NCBI GenBank assembly: GCA_027922465.2
Contig: BQMF02000675.1
Coordinates: 62,001 to 126,000 of the forward strand
DNA: 64,000 nt
Reading direction: 5' to 3'
From: Turritopsis dohrnii
Taxonomy: Eukaryota; Cnidaria; Hydrozoa; Anthoathecata; Oceaniidae
In this document: positions 1 to 12,099 of the stretch, one piece after another
How the letters are laid out: each line of letters opens with the position of its first letter
How positions within the stretch are numbered: the first letter of the stretch is position 1
Position numbers and translations under genes: made by a program
Notes under the pieces: generated by a model
Seen by the model: the letters and a program-made list of their open reading frames with translations, nothing else
Databases searched by the model: none
Told to the model about the DNA's origin: nothing

Positions 1-240
1 TTGTTAGTAAAACTGATCAATTGAAACCTTATTATTACCTCGTTTGTTAGCTATGCACTGTCTTTGTGCATTAAGGCCTTCAAAGATCTAGTTCAAAAAG
101 GCAGTTATTTGTTCGAATTCAGTTTTGGTTTCATGAAATTATAATTTAAAAATTTTTTTTTTAAGAAGTGCATAGCGTGTTTTTTTATACATGTGCTCTT
201 ATAAAAAAATTTCTTATAAAAAAACATAGTTACACAGCTC
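1..240. repeat. Dispersed repeat, uninterrupted copy
   Basis: This stretch matches 61321-61426 joined to 62379-62474 near the other end of the window. Shared landmarks are TTCAAAGATC, AGTTCAAAAAGGC, TTATTTGTTCGAATTC, CATGAAATTATAATT and TTTCTTATAA. The distal copy is split by a DNA transposon, so this copy acts as the empty-site reference. No coding potential is visible, and the class of the repeat is unknown. Confidence 0.75.
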
Positions 241-873
241 ATGCATAAATATTCTTTTGTCTTTTAATAAATTAATTTCTGGTGTTTTAGGATTAGACCC
301 TATTTACACTAATTAAACTTTTAACAGTTTGTCGTTTTATGCCTGTTTTCCACCATCTATAAAAAACAAGCTTTAAAGAACTTTTTAGTAACTGTTTAGA
401 ACTTCAAGTAAATTTGCTGCTACCATTTTGCGCCATCTGGCTCTTGTTATGATTATAATCAGTCAAAATTTATGTAATCAAAGCAAAATAATTCTTGAGT
501 ATTCTTATCATAATAAATTACGTCTTCCAATCTTATCGATCGAATTTCCAATAACTTTGGATGATTTAAATTTTCTTTCAGCCAGAAATAGGTAACAAGT
601 ATCTTTTAATTTTTTTCAGAATTTTTCATCAGAGATCCACTTTCAAAACTGAAACATCCATTGAAAGGAAACTAACACTTTCATTTATGGTTATTAACAA
701 GAGTACGGCTGTGTTTTACGTAGTTTAATTTATAGCTTCAAGTAGTTTTTTGTATCAAAAAAATATTTCATTAATTCTGAAGATCATTGATGGTGTTTTT
801 ACAAGAACAACCATGGGAGTATGCTTTTTCACTCAACTCCTAAAATCATGGAACCAAACTTAAACTAACTTAC
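241..873. other. No gene recognised
   Basis: AT-rich sequence without a convincing open frame or repeat on either strand. It lies beyond the last candidate exon (874-945) of the minus-strand gene and could be intron or 3' flank. Confidence 0.5.
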
Positions 874-945
874 AACAATTTCAGCAAACTCTGTAATCTG
901 GGTTCCAAAACCCGATTCATCAAGTGGCTGTGTTTCATCAAAGTC
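874..945 (-). CDS. Candidate 72-bp internal exon, possibly of the SET-domain gene
   Basis: On the minus strand a TTGGTTAG acceptor is followed by 24 open codons, phase 0 to phase 0, and then a GTAAGT donor. The peptide is acidic and begins DFDETQPLDESGFGTQ. It lies downstream of, and in the same direction as, the SET-domain exons, so it may be a later exon of that gene. The 2.2-kb gap to the nearest SET exon makes the link inference. I do not recognise a domain. A transcript would settle whether it is spliced. Confidence 0.45.
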
Positions 946-3189
946 CTAACCAAAACAATGTTTAGATAAAGTTTATTCATGTTATTGTTAAATGTTGATG
1001 GTTATGAATGATATTGGCAATTAACACTTTTCTTGATAACTTTGATAACTTTCAAATAACTTTCATTTATTGATTTTATTCAAATGATTACTCCCTTTAT
1101 CAAAAAATGTGTAAATTTTTAATTCCTTGCACTATCCTGTCTCCTGTCATGAATTAAAATTTATATATCAAATCCATGCAAGAATCACAAATATATAGTA
1201 AAAACAATAAGAAAAACCTGAGTACTTGCGGTAGGTTGACTTTCGGAAGCGTACAATTTCTATATAAGAATAGATCTATATTAATTAACTAAATACCTAC
1301 ACAAAGTAATTTGCCTTAAAATTAACAAGACTACCAATTTCAAATATGTGACAAGACCCAAAGATCTGAGTAAAAACTTCACGAAATGTTAACTGAACAT
1401 ACAAGATCTTAATGAAAGAAATAAAGGAAACTTGCCACCCACTGAATTTTGAAGCTTCTATTCAAGAATATATAGTAGCTTAAAACATGTTTTTCTTCTC
1501 AATCAAACTTCTCAATCTCAGTTTTACAATCAATCAATCAAACTTCTTAATCTCAATCTTTGTTGGATGTGTCATGGTGTTTTGATTGCTGATAATAGTT
1601 ATGTTTTTTAGAAATTCTGCATCTGCACAATCAATGTTTGCTTCTTTTATTAATCTTATTCAAATCCATTTCTACTAACTCAATCTACAGGGAAGAATTA
1701 AAACTAACAGACGTGTCACAGTGTTCCAAATCTGCAAAGCTACATTATTCTATCCTATGACTTTTAAACTGAAAAAAGAAGAAACCTATACTACAGCTAC
1801 TTGTGCAAAACACACAAAAGAGGACTTTAATCCTAAAGAAACCATTTTTCTTCACTTAATGAAGAAAAAAATAATTATGATATTCACAGGACAAAAACTT
1901 TATAAGATGCCACTTTGAATTGTATACACTATGCCATGTGTTTGTAATCATTTTAACAGCCTCAATACTTTCACATGAAAGGAGTCTTGTCCAGCTCAGA
2001 TAATGTTTTGCTTTGTGAAAGAGCTAGACTGATTCCAAGTCTATAAGTTAAATTTGGGAATGTCTGATACAGAGTTGTTTTAATATCATGATTTATATTA
2101 ATTATTCACATCATTATGGACATAAACACTTCAAGATTTGATTACAGTCCCAATTGCTTCTTCTGATTTTCCTTTCTTTCATATTTTTTACTAATTTTAA
2201 TGACAATCTATACACATACATTACACAGAACAAGCATTTGCAGCAAAAACAAGGAGTTTGTTTTAAGTGCAAAGGCAGGAAAAGTCTTAAAATCAACTAA
2301 ATTATTGGACAAGTAAAGAAAAAACAGAAATAAGAAGTTCAAAAATACGTACAATGATAGTGAAATTAGTACATATGTCGTTTTCATCAATAAAAATTGA
2401 TTCCTATAATAAAAAAACACCATCACAAAAAATCCAAAGCAGAAAAATGATGATATAAATTAAAGCATGTGCTAGGAGGACCATATCGTACAAAAGTGGA
2501 GTGAAAAAATTCTGATTGTCAAAATTGCTGTCCATTTCACAACTGTATAACAGTGTAAAACCATTCATTGCTTCTAATACTTACTAACAGAGAATTTAGG
2601 GGCAAATATTTGAAGAATGAATGACATTTTGAGTCTGTAACTAGTGATGGATAGGGTAACAAACATCTGTGGGGAAAGAGATTTAGATAGGGACCTATGA
2701 TTTCATTAAAATAATTGATCCACAATACATCCAAAAGGTCATAACAAAATGATCCATTACATTTTTATCATTCATTCAAGCTTTACAAGGTGCACCTTTG
2801 CAATAGCTACTTAAAAATTACATTATCATATGTTATGATAAGGAGAAGGCATACTGAAAGCTGTATATATCCATATACAACAAATGACACTGCTTTGCTG
2901 GATGTTTAAATTATATTCTGTGTGAAGAGAGATAATGTTAACAGTTGCTTATGTAGATGGTTAAATAGATGAGCTCCTCATAATATTATGCTTAAGCAAG
3001 TGCACTTGCATAGCTGGAACAATTTAAGTTATTGTTTAATTTTTTTCATTACTTCTTCATCATCATCAGAAACAATCTTCAAGATCATAAAAATTTCATT
3101 GTTGACAAGACCCAGCAAACATTGATTATTTTATATCAATGTAACTGAGTTCTAACAATTCAACAATATCAGACAGTGAAAGTAAGTAC
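946..3189. other. Probable intron or intergenic DNA, no gene recognised
   Basis: Low-complexity AT-rich DNA with only short chance open frames on both strands and no protein similarity I recognise. If 874-945 and 3190-3264 belong to one gene, this is an intron of about 2.2 kb. Confidence 0.5.
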
Positions 3190-6100
3190 CAGAAGAGAAG
3201 TCGATTCTTTTTTTCTTGAATCCTTCCTTGGATTTTTCCTTGCATTCTTCCATTGCTCTTTTTCCTACAAGAAAAGAAGTCTTAAACATTTCTTTTGCTT
3301 AAAATGACTGTTGTAAAACTGAAAAATTAGTATGCCATATGATTTGTAATACATGCACATTCTGTTATGTTTTTTTTCAATCATGCTGATATTAATTCAA
3401 AATTAAAAATTCAAAACACCTGAAATTCATTCTTTTAAATTTTATTTTGTTTATTTCCCAACTGCAAGTTGTAAATAAGCAAAGCTTACGTCTGCACAAA
3501 GAAAAACTATAAAAATGAATTCAGAAAGCATTATTCCTCCCTGGATTAATTCAACATCAGCTACAGGTAAAGTTGATGAATAAAGTTTTTACAAAATCAA
3601 TGTTTACTGAAATTTGACCAGCACCAAACTTTTATATTGAAAATGTTAAAACTATTCTCAAACCTGTATAAAGTGACCACTTACAGAACAAAAATGTTAA
3701 AAATAAGTATTTTCAAATAAGTAACATTTTTTATGATTATTATAGAGGGAAGCATAATTTTCAATTTAAAATAACAGTCTTCTTATTTTCAGGATTGCAC
3801 TCCAACTTAATTTGAAGAGTTCCAGGAAAATACAGAAACATTTTGCAACTTTTGAGTATAAATTAAATTCTTAAATCTTCATTGACATTAAGGAGTATGT
3901 GTTGTTTAGATATTAATATTTGTTTATACAATTTACCAGCTGTGTGAAAAGGCCTATCCAAATTTTAATCTTAGGTTTGTTTCACTTTTGTTATTATGAA
4001 TTTTTCATTCCTGTTCAATATCAATTTAGAAGTGAAAAGTGAATTGCTTTGGGTGAAGTGACAAGGAGCCAAAATGTTAAATGATATATAAACATAAACA
4101 CGTTCGTTGGTCGCATAACTTATTTCAAATGATAAGGAAGAAAAATGTGCCAAATAGACTGAGTTAATTAATATAGTTATGAAACTATTCTTTTTTGCAA
4201 CCATAGTTTTTGTACCTCTATCGAAGCTCAGAAGTTGAAAATGTTGTTAATTTAGTACTACTCAGTATTGGTAAACCAGTATGAGGAAATCTTTGTTTGA
4301 AACACTTTGATCAAAGGGCTTGTTTTATTGCATTCTTCAAGCCTGATACTAATCCGTGTGCGTGTGTAACACATTTAACTTAGAGGGTGTTGTGTTTTTG
4401 CTTTTTTAATGGTCAAAATCTTCTTAATTGTGGTCATAAAGCAACAGTTCGCCCACGCAAGACACATTCATGATAAGTATAATAGCACGTGGCATTTGAC
4501 GTCAGATGTTTTTATGATCATGGGGAATCATTGCATTGCATCGAACGCAACGTTTTTGGGGAAATATCTCGAGAACCAATAGGGATAACTGACATTTTTT
4601 AGGGTTCGCGATACGGGTGATAGGGTGACGCATCATTTGGGCCTAAATTTAATTTGGTACTGCGGATATGACGTCATTAAAATCTTTAATCCACGATATC
4701 TCTGCAACGGTTGATCGTAGCGAAACGATCCCATACATTTTTTTGCTCAGTTTTTCAAGCTCTACAACATGGGTACATTTTCCATTTCCAATTCTGTAAT
4801 TGAAATTTTCGTCACGGGGTACACACATGGGAACGCGTCGTATTTCTGCAGATTCTTTTTGAAATTATAGCCGTAAAAAACTTTTACGCGAGTTACTAGT
4901 ATATACCTATTATTCTTGTATCTCAATACTTATGAAACCATCTAGTGATTCAATGATCATTGACTCAACGGTAATTTTACTAAACAATGTTAGCCTTTTT
5001 TCTTAAAGCAATTAAAGCAATCCTTGCCTAAACACAAATATATTGAGGAATATAAAATATATTGAGTGATCTGACACACCCACTCCTCAAACATTATATT
5101 ATTTACGTTTTCAAAACCCCAATTACCTTAGCATGCCATTCAAGACCATCAATTCCATACCAATAAAGAACTTCTTCTAATGGTTCAATATCTCTTTTAG
5201 CAAACAAACATGGACACGGTTTGCCATCAATTACAAGCTTTTTCATCTGAGCATTTGGAAAATATTTTGAATCATTAACCAAGCGCCCTAAACTACCGTT
5301 GTCTTCAGTTGCATCAATTCTGAAAAAAAAACATAATCATTAATGCATAATGAATACAATGAATGAATTATTTAAACAAATACCAAATTATGAATTATCA
5401 TGTTTTTCATTAAAAATTCCAATTTAGATCTAGACAGTTTCGAATACAATAACATTTTGTTAAAGGAGAATTAATGTCAAAAAACAACTTTGGCTAGAAT
5501 AAAACTTGTACAAATATAATGACTTTATCCAAATTCGTCAAAAAAAATTGTTTTGCTCTAAATAAGTATTTTAAGTTATGCCTCACAACTAACCATTATT
5601 ACAAATGATGTGACATGACATAATGTATATCTTTTTAAAAGTTCATATGGACTGAGACAGATAGCAGCAGTGAAAGTTCATCCTGTACGAACTGAACGAA
5701 AGTATACTATTTATACTAAGACGTAGCAGGATTAGCGAATCATTTCAGAAAACATATAGTTTCATTATTTGTACTTACCCGAAGATTTATTCATCCCTGC
5801 ATAATCACAGAATATGTGTGTCTCACATTGCATTAGTTTATTCGCAAGTCATAGTAGTACAGACAGGCCTTTGAGCCACGTGTTGCCACACAAAGAACTG
5901 GTGTTCTATTTTAGGCAAAAAGGAACTTGTAGAGTAGAAACATTTTTTTTACTTCTTATGTTAGAATATTATAATTACGTGGTGTCTTAAAATTTATCTT
6001 CTGAAACTCAACACATAATACAACATGAACTCACAAATAACTTTTTTGTTTCTCTTATGTTTAAAAACAATTAAAACACACATTAATTTTGACGTTAGTT

Positions 6101-7404
6101 CTACTTTAAGTAAAAGTAATTTCATAACATAAACTGATCCGTTATTAAACTCACACATATTTTTGATCAATTTCATATACATAACTGCCAGCACCCTGAA
6201 GTGAATACTGATCATTAAAACACTCCATATCAGATCTTGTTCGTAAAACTCCCTTGTATGCCAACAAAAAATCATTTTTGTAAAACTTTTTTGTTGTAAA
6301 AACACCCCAACCTAAACAACAATTAGGGTCAAAAAATTAGAAAGTTAATACTCAAAAGCAGTTTCATAAAATATACTGCAATTATCAAAATCTCAGAAAC
6401 TCTCATAACAGATAAGGAGATTTTACCTATTGTTGTCTTATTTATCCAGCATACAGTATATAATAATAATAATTAAAACCATTGATTTCAAACTTCAGCC
6501 AAATTTCAAAAATAATACTTAAAGAACTACTAAAAATTAAGATAGCTTAGGGAGTGCATGCAGCATATAATTACTTTTGATTAATGAAAGTATAAACATG
6601 ATATACCAAAATCTCATAGCCTTATGTTTACATTGGCTCAATGTATCAACTCAAAATGATTAAGTTGAAGTTACATAATAGAAGATTGACACTGGATAAA
6701 TCATTGAAAAAACAAGTGTCACTACCTTTATAGGAATCAATGTACTTCTTAATAAAGCCAGGAGGATCAATACCACTTTTGAATGCAGCATTAGCAATAT
6801 CTACAGTTTCAAATCTTTTTCTCTATAAAATAACCCATCATTTCAGCTTTCTTATAAAATGTTGTATGGTCCAGTACAAAGACATATACATTAAAATAAT
6901 AAAAACTTCTTTATTGATGATGTCTGGTTGTCAATGCTAGTGTAAACTTCAGTTGTATGACTGTTTCACTATTTCATTTTTTCATCTCAATGTTTCAAAC
7001 AAACACATATATATATATATATATAAAAATACAAAAAAACTACATTTTAAATGACAAGCTTTCGAGTTATTCTCTTTGTCACCTTTTGTATTTTTTGTAA
7101 CTACGCCTGATGCTGTTGCTGATAAAATATATATATATATATATATAAGGTTAAAGAGTCTATTGTATTGCCTTCAGGTTTCTCCATTTTTGCAGGAATG
7201 ATCAATACAAGGATTTCAATGTTCTATTTACTCATGTACTGTGAAGAGTTTGTAACACTTGATATTACTGTTACAATAACAATTAAAAAGAAACTCCTTT
7301 CAAAAACTTTTGAAAACATTTTTAGCTGCTATACATTTGAAGCACTTTTCATTAACAAGATTTTTACTTAAACTTACTTTGCTCCTCCTAACTGGCTCCA
7401 CTTT
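3190..7404 (-). CDS. SET-domain protein (lysine methyltransferase-like), spliced, partial
   Basis: Five minus-strand exons join with consistent phase: 7404-7378 (KVEPVRRSK), 6822-6726, 6311-6155, 5319-5127 and 3264-3190. All have AG acceptors and GT donors. The protein reads RKRFETVDIANAAFKSG, then a SET domain starting GWGVFTTKKFYKNDF. The SET core continues IDATEDNGSLGRLVNDSK and DGKPCPCLFAKRDIEPLEE, and ends LYWYG. SET domains transfer methyl from S-adenosylmethionine to lysine, and the layout is closest to PR-Set7/SETD8-type domains. Two hallmark motifs differ from the usual forms: NHS reads NDS, and YDYG reads YWYG. Both positions contribute to cofactor binding or catalysis in the family, so activity is doubtful. 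The final exon is Lys-rich (ARKNPRKDSRKKES). The true start and stop lie outside these exons. Possible further 5' exons are 7647-7623 and 8270-8232, but their phases do not join cleanly. Confidence 0.75.
4345..4490 (+). repeat. Dispersed ~140-bp repeat, copy A
   Basis: This segment matches the reverse complement of 41205-41345. Shared blocks include GTGTGTAACACATTTAACTT, GGTCAAAATCTTCTT and ACGCAAGACACATTC. The match ends abruptly on both sides, as expected for a mobile element. It lies within the large intron of the SET gene. No coding capacity or tRNA-like head is evident. Confidence 0.7.
6990..7155. repeat. Short segment bounded by two (TA)n microsatellites
   Basis: Two TA dinucleotide runs (about 7006-7024 and 7128-7145) bracket a ~100-bp unique core containing AAGCTTTCGAGTTATTC. 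The symmetrical placement suggests an inserted short element or a microsatellite-seeded event. It lies in an intron of the SET gene. Confidence 0.5.
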
Positions 7405-8560
7405 CTAAAAAGAATAACCATATTAACATTTAACAAAGCTTGAAGAAATGAATAAAATTGAAGAACCTTTCTCAGTAGTACAGATAGCAGACTCCTAAAT
7501 CAATAATATTTTCAAATATTGTTGAATTTTTTATAACTTTAACCATAACAATAAAAACACAAGGTTATAATAGGTTATAGGATAGGTTATCAGATAAAAT
7601 TACATTATAGTCCATAATTTACCTGATTCACTGCTACTATCAATGATCTGAATAATAATATAATATACTAAATGTTATTAACTTCCTTCATTTTAACCTT
7701 CATCAGCTGAACTAACTTAAGTCAGAGTCTATGATTTTTGCTGGTAAGCAAGATATGAAATAATGAAATAATTTATCACAGAATTTCTGAGTTTGAATCT
7801 AAATAAGTTACCCATTTGTGGTCTCAAGTGCGCATCTTCACTTCATGACTGCTTCTTAGAACAGGAAGAATATTATCATTGGAGTATAAATTTATATTGT
7901 AGCAACATCACCTCTACCCCATCACTCTTTAATCCACTCTACTCAGCACAAGAAACATCAAAGTTATCTACCAATTAACATGCCCAGCATATAGAGCAAT
8001 GTTATCAAAAAGATTTTTCCTGATTATATACACTTAACTGTTGCTTGCATAATTGGTTACCACTTTCTATATGTCATATCTTACAATACCATGTCATACC
8101 TATTTCTTAACAGAGAGATTGTTCTTTTCTGGATATGAAGCAATCATCACACCCTGGACTGCAGTCAGAAAATATTATGGTACAGACTGTATGTATGTAG
8201 TGTCATTATTATGAATATCTTTTATGCTTACGCTTTTAACATCCTTGAGTAACATGGTCATGCCATGCACCTGTTGTAATTTGAATAGAAAAATTGGTGA
8301 AAAAATTAATTGATTTGATTTTGTCACCAATTTTTTACTCTTGTGGTCATGAATAATTAACGAGTTGAGATGCTGAAACTTGACTTTTTTATGTACAATT
8401 TAAATTTAAAGCCTTAAAACACCGGCTTAAAAGAAAAATTTTTCAAGAATCTTTACGTGTAAACCCCCCTTTATGGTGGAGAATTGTGTTCAGTGCAAAT
8501 TTGAGAAAGATTTTAAAGCAAAACTAAATGAGCTTTTAGAGTAGAGAGATTTCAGATGTA
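7405..8560. other. Intronic or 5' region of the SET gene; two possible micro-exons
   Basis: No long frame is present. Two minus-strand segments have splice-like borders: 8270-8232 (39 bp, encodes VHGMTMLLKDVKS, donor GTAAGC) and 7647-7623 (25 bp, encodes IIDSSSES, donor GTAAAT). The second would end in a phase incompatible with the exon at 7404, so either it is not used or another exon lies between them. Confidence 0.3.
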
Positions 8561-8769
8561 TACCGTAATGCATCGATTAAACGCCCCCTTCTTTTAAACG
8601 CCCCCCCTCGAATAGACGCCCCCCCTTTTCAGGAGATTTTTAAATAAACGCCCCCCTCTATTAGACGCCCCCCTCGAATAGACGCCCCCCTCTAGAGAGG
8701 GGCGTTTATTAGAGACACACTAAAAACATGTAAAACGTAAAAACAAGTAAACTACTACATTGCATTGTT

Positions 8770-9141
8770 TCAGTTTTGCAGTATTTTTTTCGTATAAAAA
8801 TAAGGAAATTGGCGATAGACACCTTTCTTTTTAAATTTTAGAGTTACAGTGGGAAACTTTGTCTTTCTTTTCAAAAGTTCCTTTTCTAATACTTCTGAAT
8901 AACGCTTATTTTTTGACGTGAAAACTAGTTTTGCTGGAACGACAAGTCCGACTTCTCGTTGACGTTTGCCAGTTATTACAGCTTTGATCTTGTTATCTGG
9001 GTCTTGCTGGATGAAGTGGAAGCACAAACTTGAGATTTCTATGGGGATGTGTCCCACGAGAAGATCTTCTTTATACAAACCAACGGCATATTTATCATAT
9101 TCTCTTGCTTCCTCTCGCTTATCCGCAGCAGCTTCAAGCAT
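8770..9141 (-). CDS. HIRAN-like domain protein fragment inside a DNA element
   Basis: The 123-residue frame reads DKYAVGLYKEDLLVGHIPIE, then ISSLCFHFI, ITGKRQ and EVGLVVPAKLVF. This matches the DxYAVAV...VGHVPRxIS...CxxF...VTGxR...GLEVPCxYxF pattern I associate with HIRAN-like domains of cnidarian multicopy proteins. HIRAN domains bind DNA ends in HLTF-type helicases; that role is not shown here. The frame begins at a Met about 15 residues before the domain core and ends after a basic tail. It stops inside the transposon's left half, so it travels with the element. A diverged C-terminal piece of the same domain occurs at 41402-41602. Confidence 0.6.
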   Translation of the reverse strand: MLEAAADKREEAREYDKYAVGLYKEDLLVGHIPIEISSLCFHFIQQDPDNKIKAVITGKRQREVGLVVPAKLVFTSKNKRYSEVLEKELLKRKTKFPTVTLKFKKKGVYRQFPYFYTKKILQN

Positions 9142-9328
9142 TTCGTGCTTTAAGGAAGGGAAAAAATGCGAAGGTGGGATAGCTTTACTTCAAGCACAGA
9201 TGGGAAATCTAAATGACGGGAGTTTACATGAAAATCCTTTTGATATTGTGGATGAGGATTTAATCGCTGCTGCTCCAGCATTCAATATCATCGAGGAAGA
9301 TGATGCTGACGATGATATTGACATTTAA
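9142..9328 (+). pseudogene. Acidic C-terminal tail fragment, perhaps of a pogo/mariner-type transposase
   Basis: The plus-strand frame ends NPFDIVDEDLIAAAP followed by an acidic stretch (EEDDADDDIDI) and a stop, inside the same TA-flanked element. Acidic C-terminal tails are common in pogo/Tigger transposases, but no catalytic domain precedes it. The frame open upstream of 9142 only mirrors the HIRAN ORF. I infer an internally deleted element that kept the end of its original gene. Identity is uncertain. Confidence 0.35.
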
Positions 9329-9503
9329 TCTATTTGATATATGTATTTTTCATTGATGTATAAAGGAAAGAAAGAAAAGAAGAGTTCTACAAAAATTTAA
9401 TAAACGCCCCCCTCGTTTAAACGCCCCCCCTCGAATAAACGCCCCCCTAAAAATTCAAAAAATTTAATAAAGGTCCCGGGCGTTTAATCGAAGCATTACG
9501 GTA

Positions 9504-10077
9504 TACAAAATAATAAAATTACAATTGGTGGAACTCTAGATAGCAGTTCCTCCATCTCTGATGCAAAATTAAAGGGGATGTTAACACAAAAATATTTTTT
9601 TGATATATCATGGTTGATGACATAAAAATGACAGAAATGCCCATCTTTCAATGCATCTTGAATTAATTTTGTTAAAAATTCTATCTTTAACTTATCAAAA
9701 CACACCACAAAATAATAACCCCTTTTGAGCATAAAAGAAACTGGAACGAGCGCGAATTTTGACGTCACAAAGTTCAAAAAGAAAAATCTTTAATTAGGAT
9801 TCAGTGTAAGTTCACTGTTATTTTGTAGTTTTATTTTAGCTGTTATATCCGGTTATCCGTTTGCCCGAATCCGTCGGGAAGGACCCGATTTCGATAACCA
9901 ATTCGGACGGAAAAGATGGATCCTCAATGGCGGGAATGTATGCTATCTTCTACTGGAAGAGCAAGGGAGTCCTTTTAAGACATTTGCCTTTTATCTTGTT
10001 GTTTACCCGTCCCCGCCTTCTACACTAGCCAAATTCGTTTTATATGTATTTTTTAAAGAATTTTTTTAACGTAAATT
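9504..10077. other. No gene recognised; GC-richer patch
   Basis: A 93-codon minus-strand frame (9496-9777) overlaps the transposon end and resembles nothing I know. 9840-9950 is GC-richer and has CCGGTTATCCG-like motifs, loosely like 23880-23960 near the right end of the hAT-like element. It may be a fragment of a related repeat. Confidence 0.35.
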
Positions 10078-10256
10078 ATGTCAAACTGTGCGGCGATAAA
10101 CTTCGCTACATAAACACCTAGTTTCCACGAGATTCCGTCAAGAGAGAAAAAAATTAATATCATAACATCAAAAGGAAAGGACATTTACCAAAAAACTCAG
10201 GATGTTTTGTTTGTTCAAAGCACTTTGAACCAGAATGCTTTTAAAGAGATCTTCAG
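10078..10256 (+). pseudogene. Decayed THAP-domain exon
   Basis: Translation starts MSNCAAINFAT, then has an in-frame TAA. It resumes SFHEIPSREKK, shifts frame, and reads GCFVCSKHFEPECF before another stop and a GTAAG donor at 10257. These pieces match the THAP zinc finger: Cys near the N-terminus, F-H-x-(F/I)-P, and the VCSxHFxxxCF end. THAP domains bind DNA in host proteins and in P-element-like transposases. At least two stops and one frameshift show it is dead. No downstream exon was found. Confidence 0.6.
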
Positions 10257-12099
10257 GTAAGAGAACAATATATTAGAATGTTTTCTGAAGCGTTTTCTTT
10301 ATGTGTATGTTTTTGTGCGTTGTTTATGCTTGTAATTTTTTTTGAAAAATATTGCAAGTCTTAAACACTCAATCGAGGATGGTAGTGGGGGAGGGTGGGG
10401 TTGCTCATGTTGAAATTATTTGAGAAGAACGATGATGAAAATTGAAATGTTCATTGAAAAACTTCAACCAACAACAAAAACAACAATGAGAGAGTCGATA
10501 AATTGACTTGAGAGTGAAAAAGAGAGAAACTAAATTTTGTGTATAAAATGAAATAAATGAAAGTAGACATTTAGAACTGATAATGTCTGCCATCAAAGTA
10601 GTTATCAGGAATCTCTTAACTCAACTTCAAATTGACATTATCACTATTATCATTATTAACCTGTGGCAATGAAAACACAAAATTTTTAAACAAAATTTAA
10701 CTGAAACCTGACAAAAAAAATTTAAAAAGTAAACTGACCACTGACCAAAAAAACATGCCATATCCATATCAGAGGTGTAGTCAGGGTCAGTCACAAAAAG
10801 TGGAGGAGTTCAACATTACGATGTTTCTTTTCAGTCTTAAGTGGTGATTAGGTTACTTGCGCGCTTTCCTTTTCTACCCTAAATGACTTAGCTCTCCTCC
10901 ACAAATTTTGACTGACCTCTGGCTACGCCTCTGCATATGATGATAATGTCAGGGAAGGGTGGTAAGAGTACGCATGTCCTCTATCCTAACACCTAGAGGC
11001 AGTTCAAACTGTCAAAAATATTTACAGATTACGAACGTTGTGGTTATTTCAACTACATATTCATAATACAAATACACTTCAACAATACACTGTTGAAATA
11101 TTGTGTTCTGTTTTTTCATAATACAACACAAGTCATCTATAACATCATCATTGAGCCACACAATAGACACAATCTGCAGCAATTTCTCAATCAATCAATT
11201 TTTTCAATCAATTTCAATTTAAAAATTGATAGACACAATAGACACAATCTGCAGCAATTTCTCAGAGGAAGCTTTCAAATAACACAGTTCGAGGAACACT
11301 GTTTATGATAGAGTCTTACCTTTATTTTGCTCATATCTAGATAGATCTATTCCCGGCCCACAACACTACCTGCAGCACTACTATACATTATGGCATGCAC
11401 GTAAAGTTACTCTTTTTGGCGGCAAAACATTGAAAACGGGTGCAGCAATACATTAAAAAACTTTGCTTCCAACTGGAAACCCCCCATCAAAAACAGTAGA
11501 TGGCATTTTTTGTTGGCCCCCGCAACGCAAAATTATTACCACTAATGCAATTTTTAGCCCCACAAGATGTGTTAGGCTTTCTAAAACGTTATAAACAGTC
11601 TGTAAAAATCATTAAAAGGTGCTGAATAATTGTGTCCCCACAGCGTCTAGATGGCATGTTTGTACGGCCCACAACACGGTTCTACCATTTACAAGTTCCC
11701 ACAACATGTGTTATTTCGGAACACCGAAATTTTTTCTGGGAAATTTGTCCCGTAATGTTGATAGAAAAAGGCGCACAACAAGTGTGTTACAGCTGTAACT
11801 CATACGAAGGACATTTTCAATTCAAAAAGGGAATAGAACAAGAATAATGCTAGACCCCACAGCGCTAACATCATAATGTTTACATGGCCCACAACACAAT
11901 GCTACCATTTACGAAGGTTCCCGCTACATGTGTTTTCAATTTCAGAATGAAGCACAAGGGTGTAACACTTCAGCCTAACCCTGTGCGTAAAATGGCGTGA
12001 ACTAATCCCGATGGCGCAAAGAAGATATCTAATATAAAAGCCGTTTCAGATACACAACGCAAAGTTGACGCAGGTTGACAGAGGGGGGAGGGGGGTCAA
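10257..12099. repeat. Gene-free region with diverged repeats of a GGCCCACAACAC motif
   Basis: No gene is seen. From about 11340 to 11950, GGCCCACAACAC-type blocks recur at 11356, 11667 and 11886, with a weaker one at 11515. Each is followed by TACCATTTAC- or ATGTGTT-like text, suggesting an old tandem repeat of about 150-220 bp. A short direct repeat (GACACAATCTGCAGCAATTT) occurs at 11166 and 11236. Confidence 0.5.

Larger units (their letters stand above)
8561..9503. mobile_element. Non-autonomous TA-flanked DNA element with C-rich subterminal repeats
   Basis: The ends are inverted repeats: TACCGTAATGC(A/T)TCGATTAAACGCCC on the left and its reverse complement on the right, with TA on each side. 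This fits a Tc1/mariner/pogo-type TA target duplication. Inside each end are runs of ATAAACGCCCCCC or ATAGACGCCCCCC, about seven in 8580-8715 and three in 9400-9448. Segment 8680-8716 can fold into a near-perfect hairpin. The body holds a minus-strand HIRAN-like ORF and a plus-strand fragment with an acidic tail. A related right end lies at 43175-43280. Confidence 0.75.

Noticed and set aside
8966..9141. Plus-strand start of the frame ending at 9328
   Set aside because: This half is the complement of the HIRAN-like ORF and shows no protein similarity. Only the acidic tail after 9142 may be real.
9496..9777. 93-codon minus-strand frame
   Set aside because: It runs across a transposon end and resembles no family I know. 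It was not annotated as a gene.
10078..10256. Functional THAP gene
   Set aside because: There are two stops and a frameshift within one exon.
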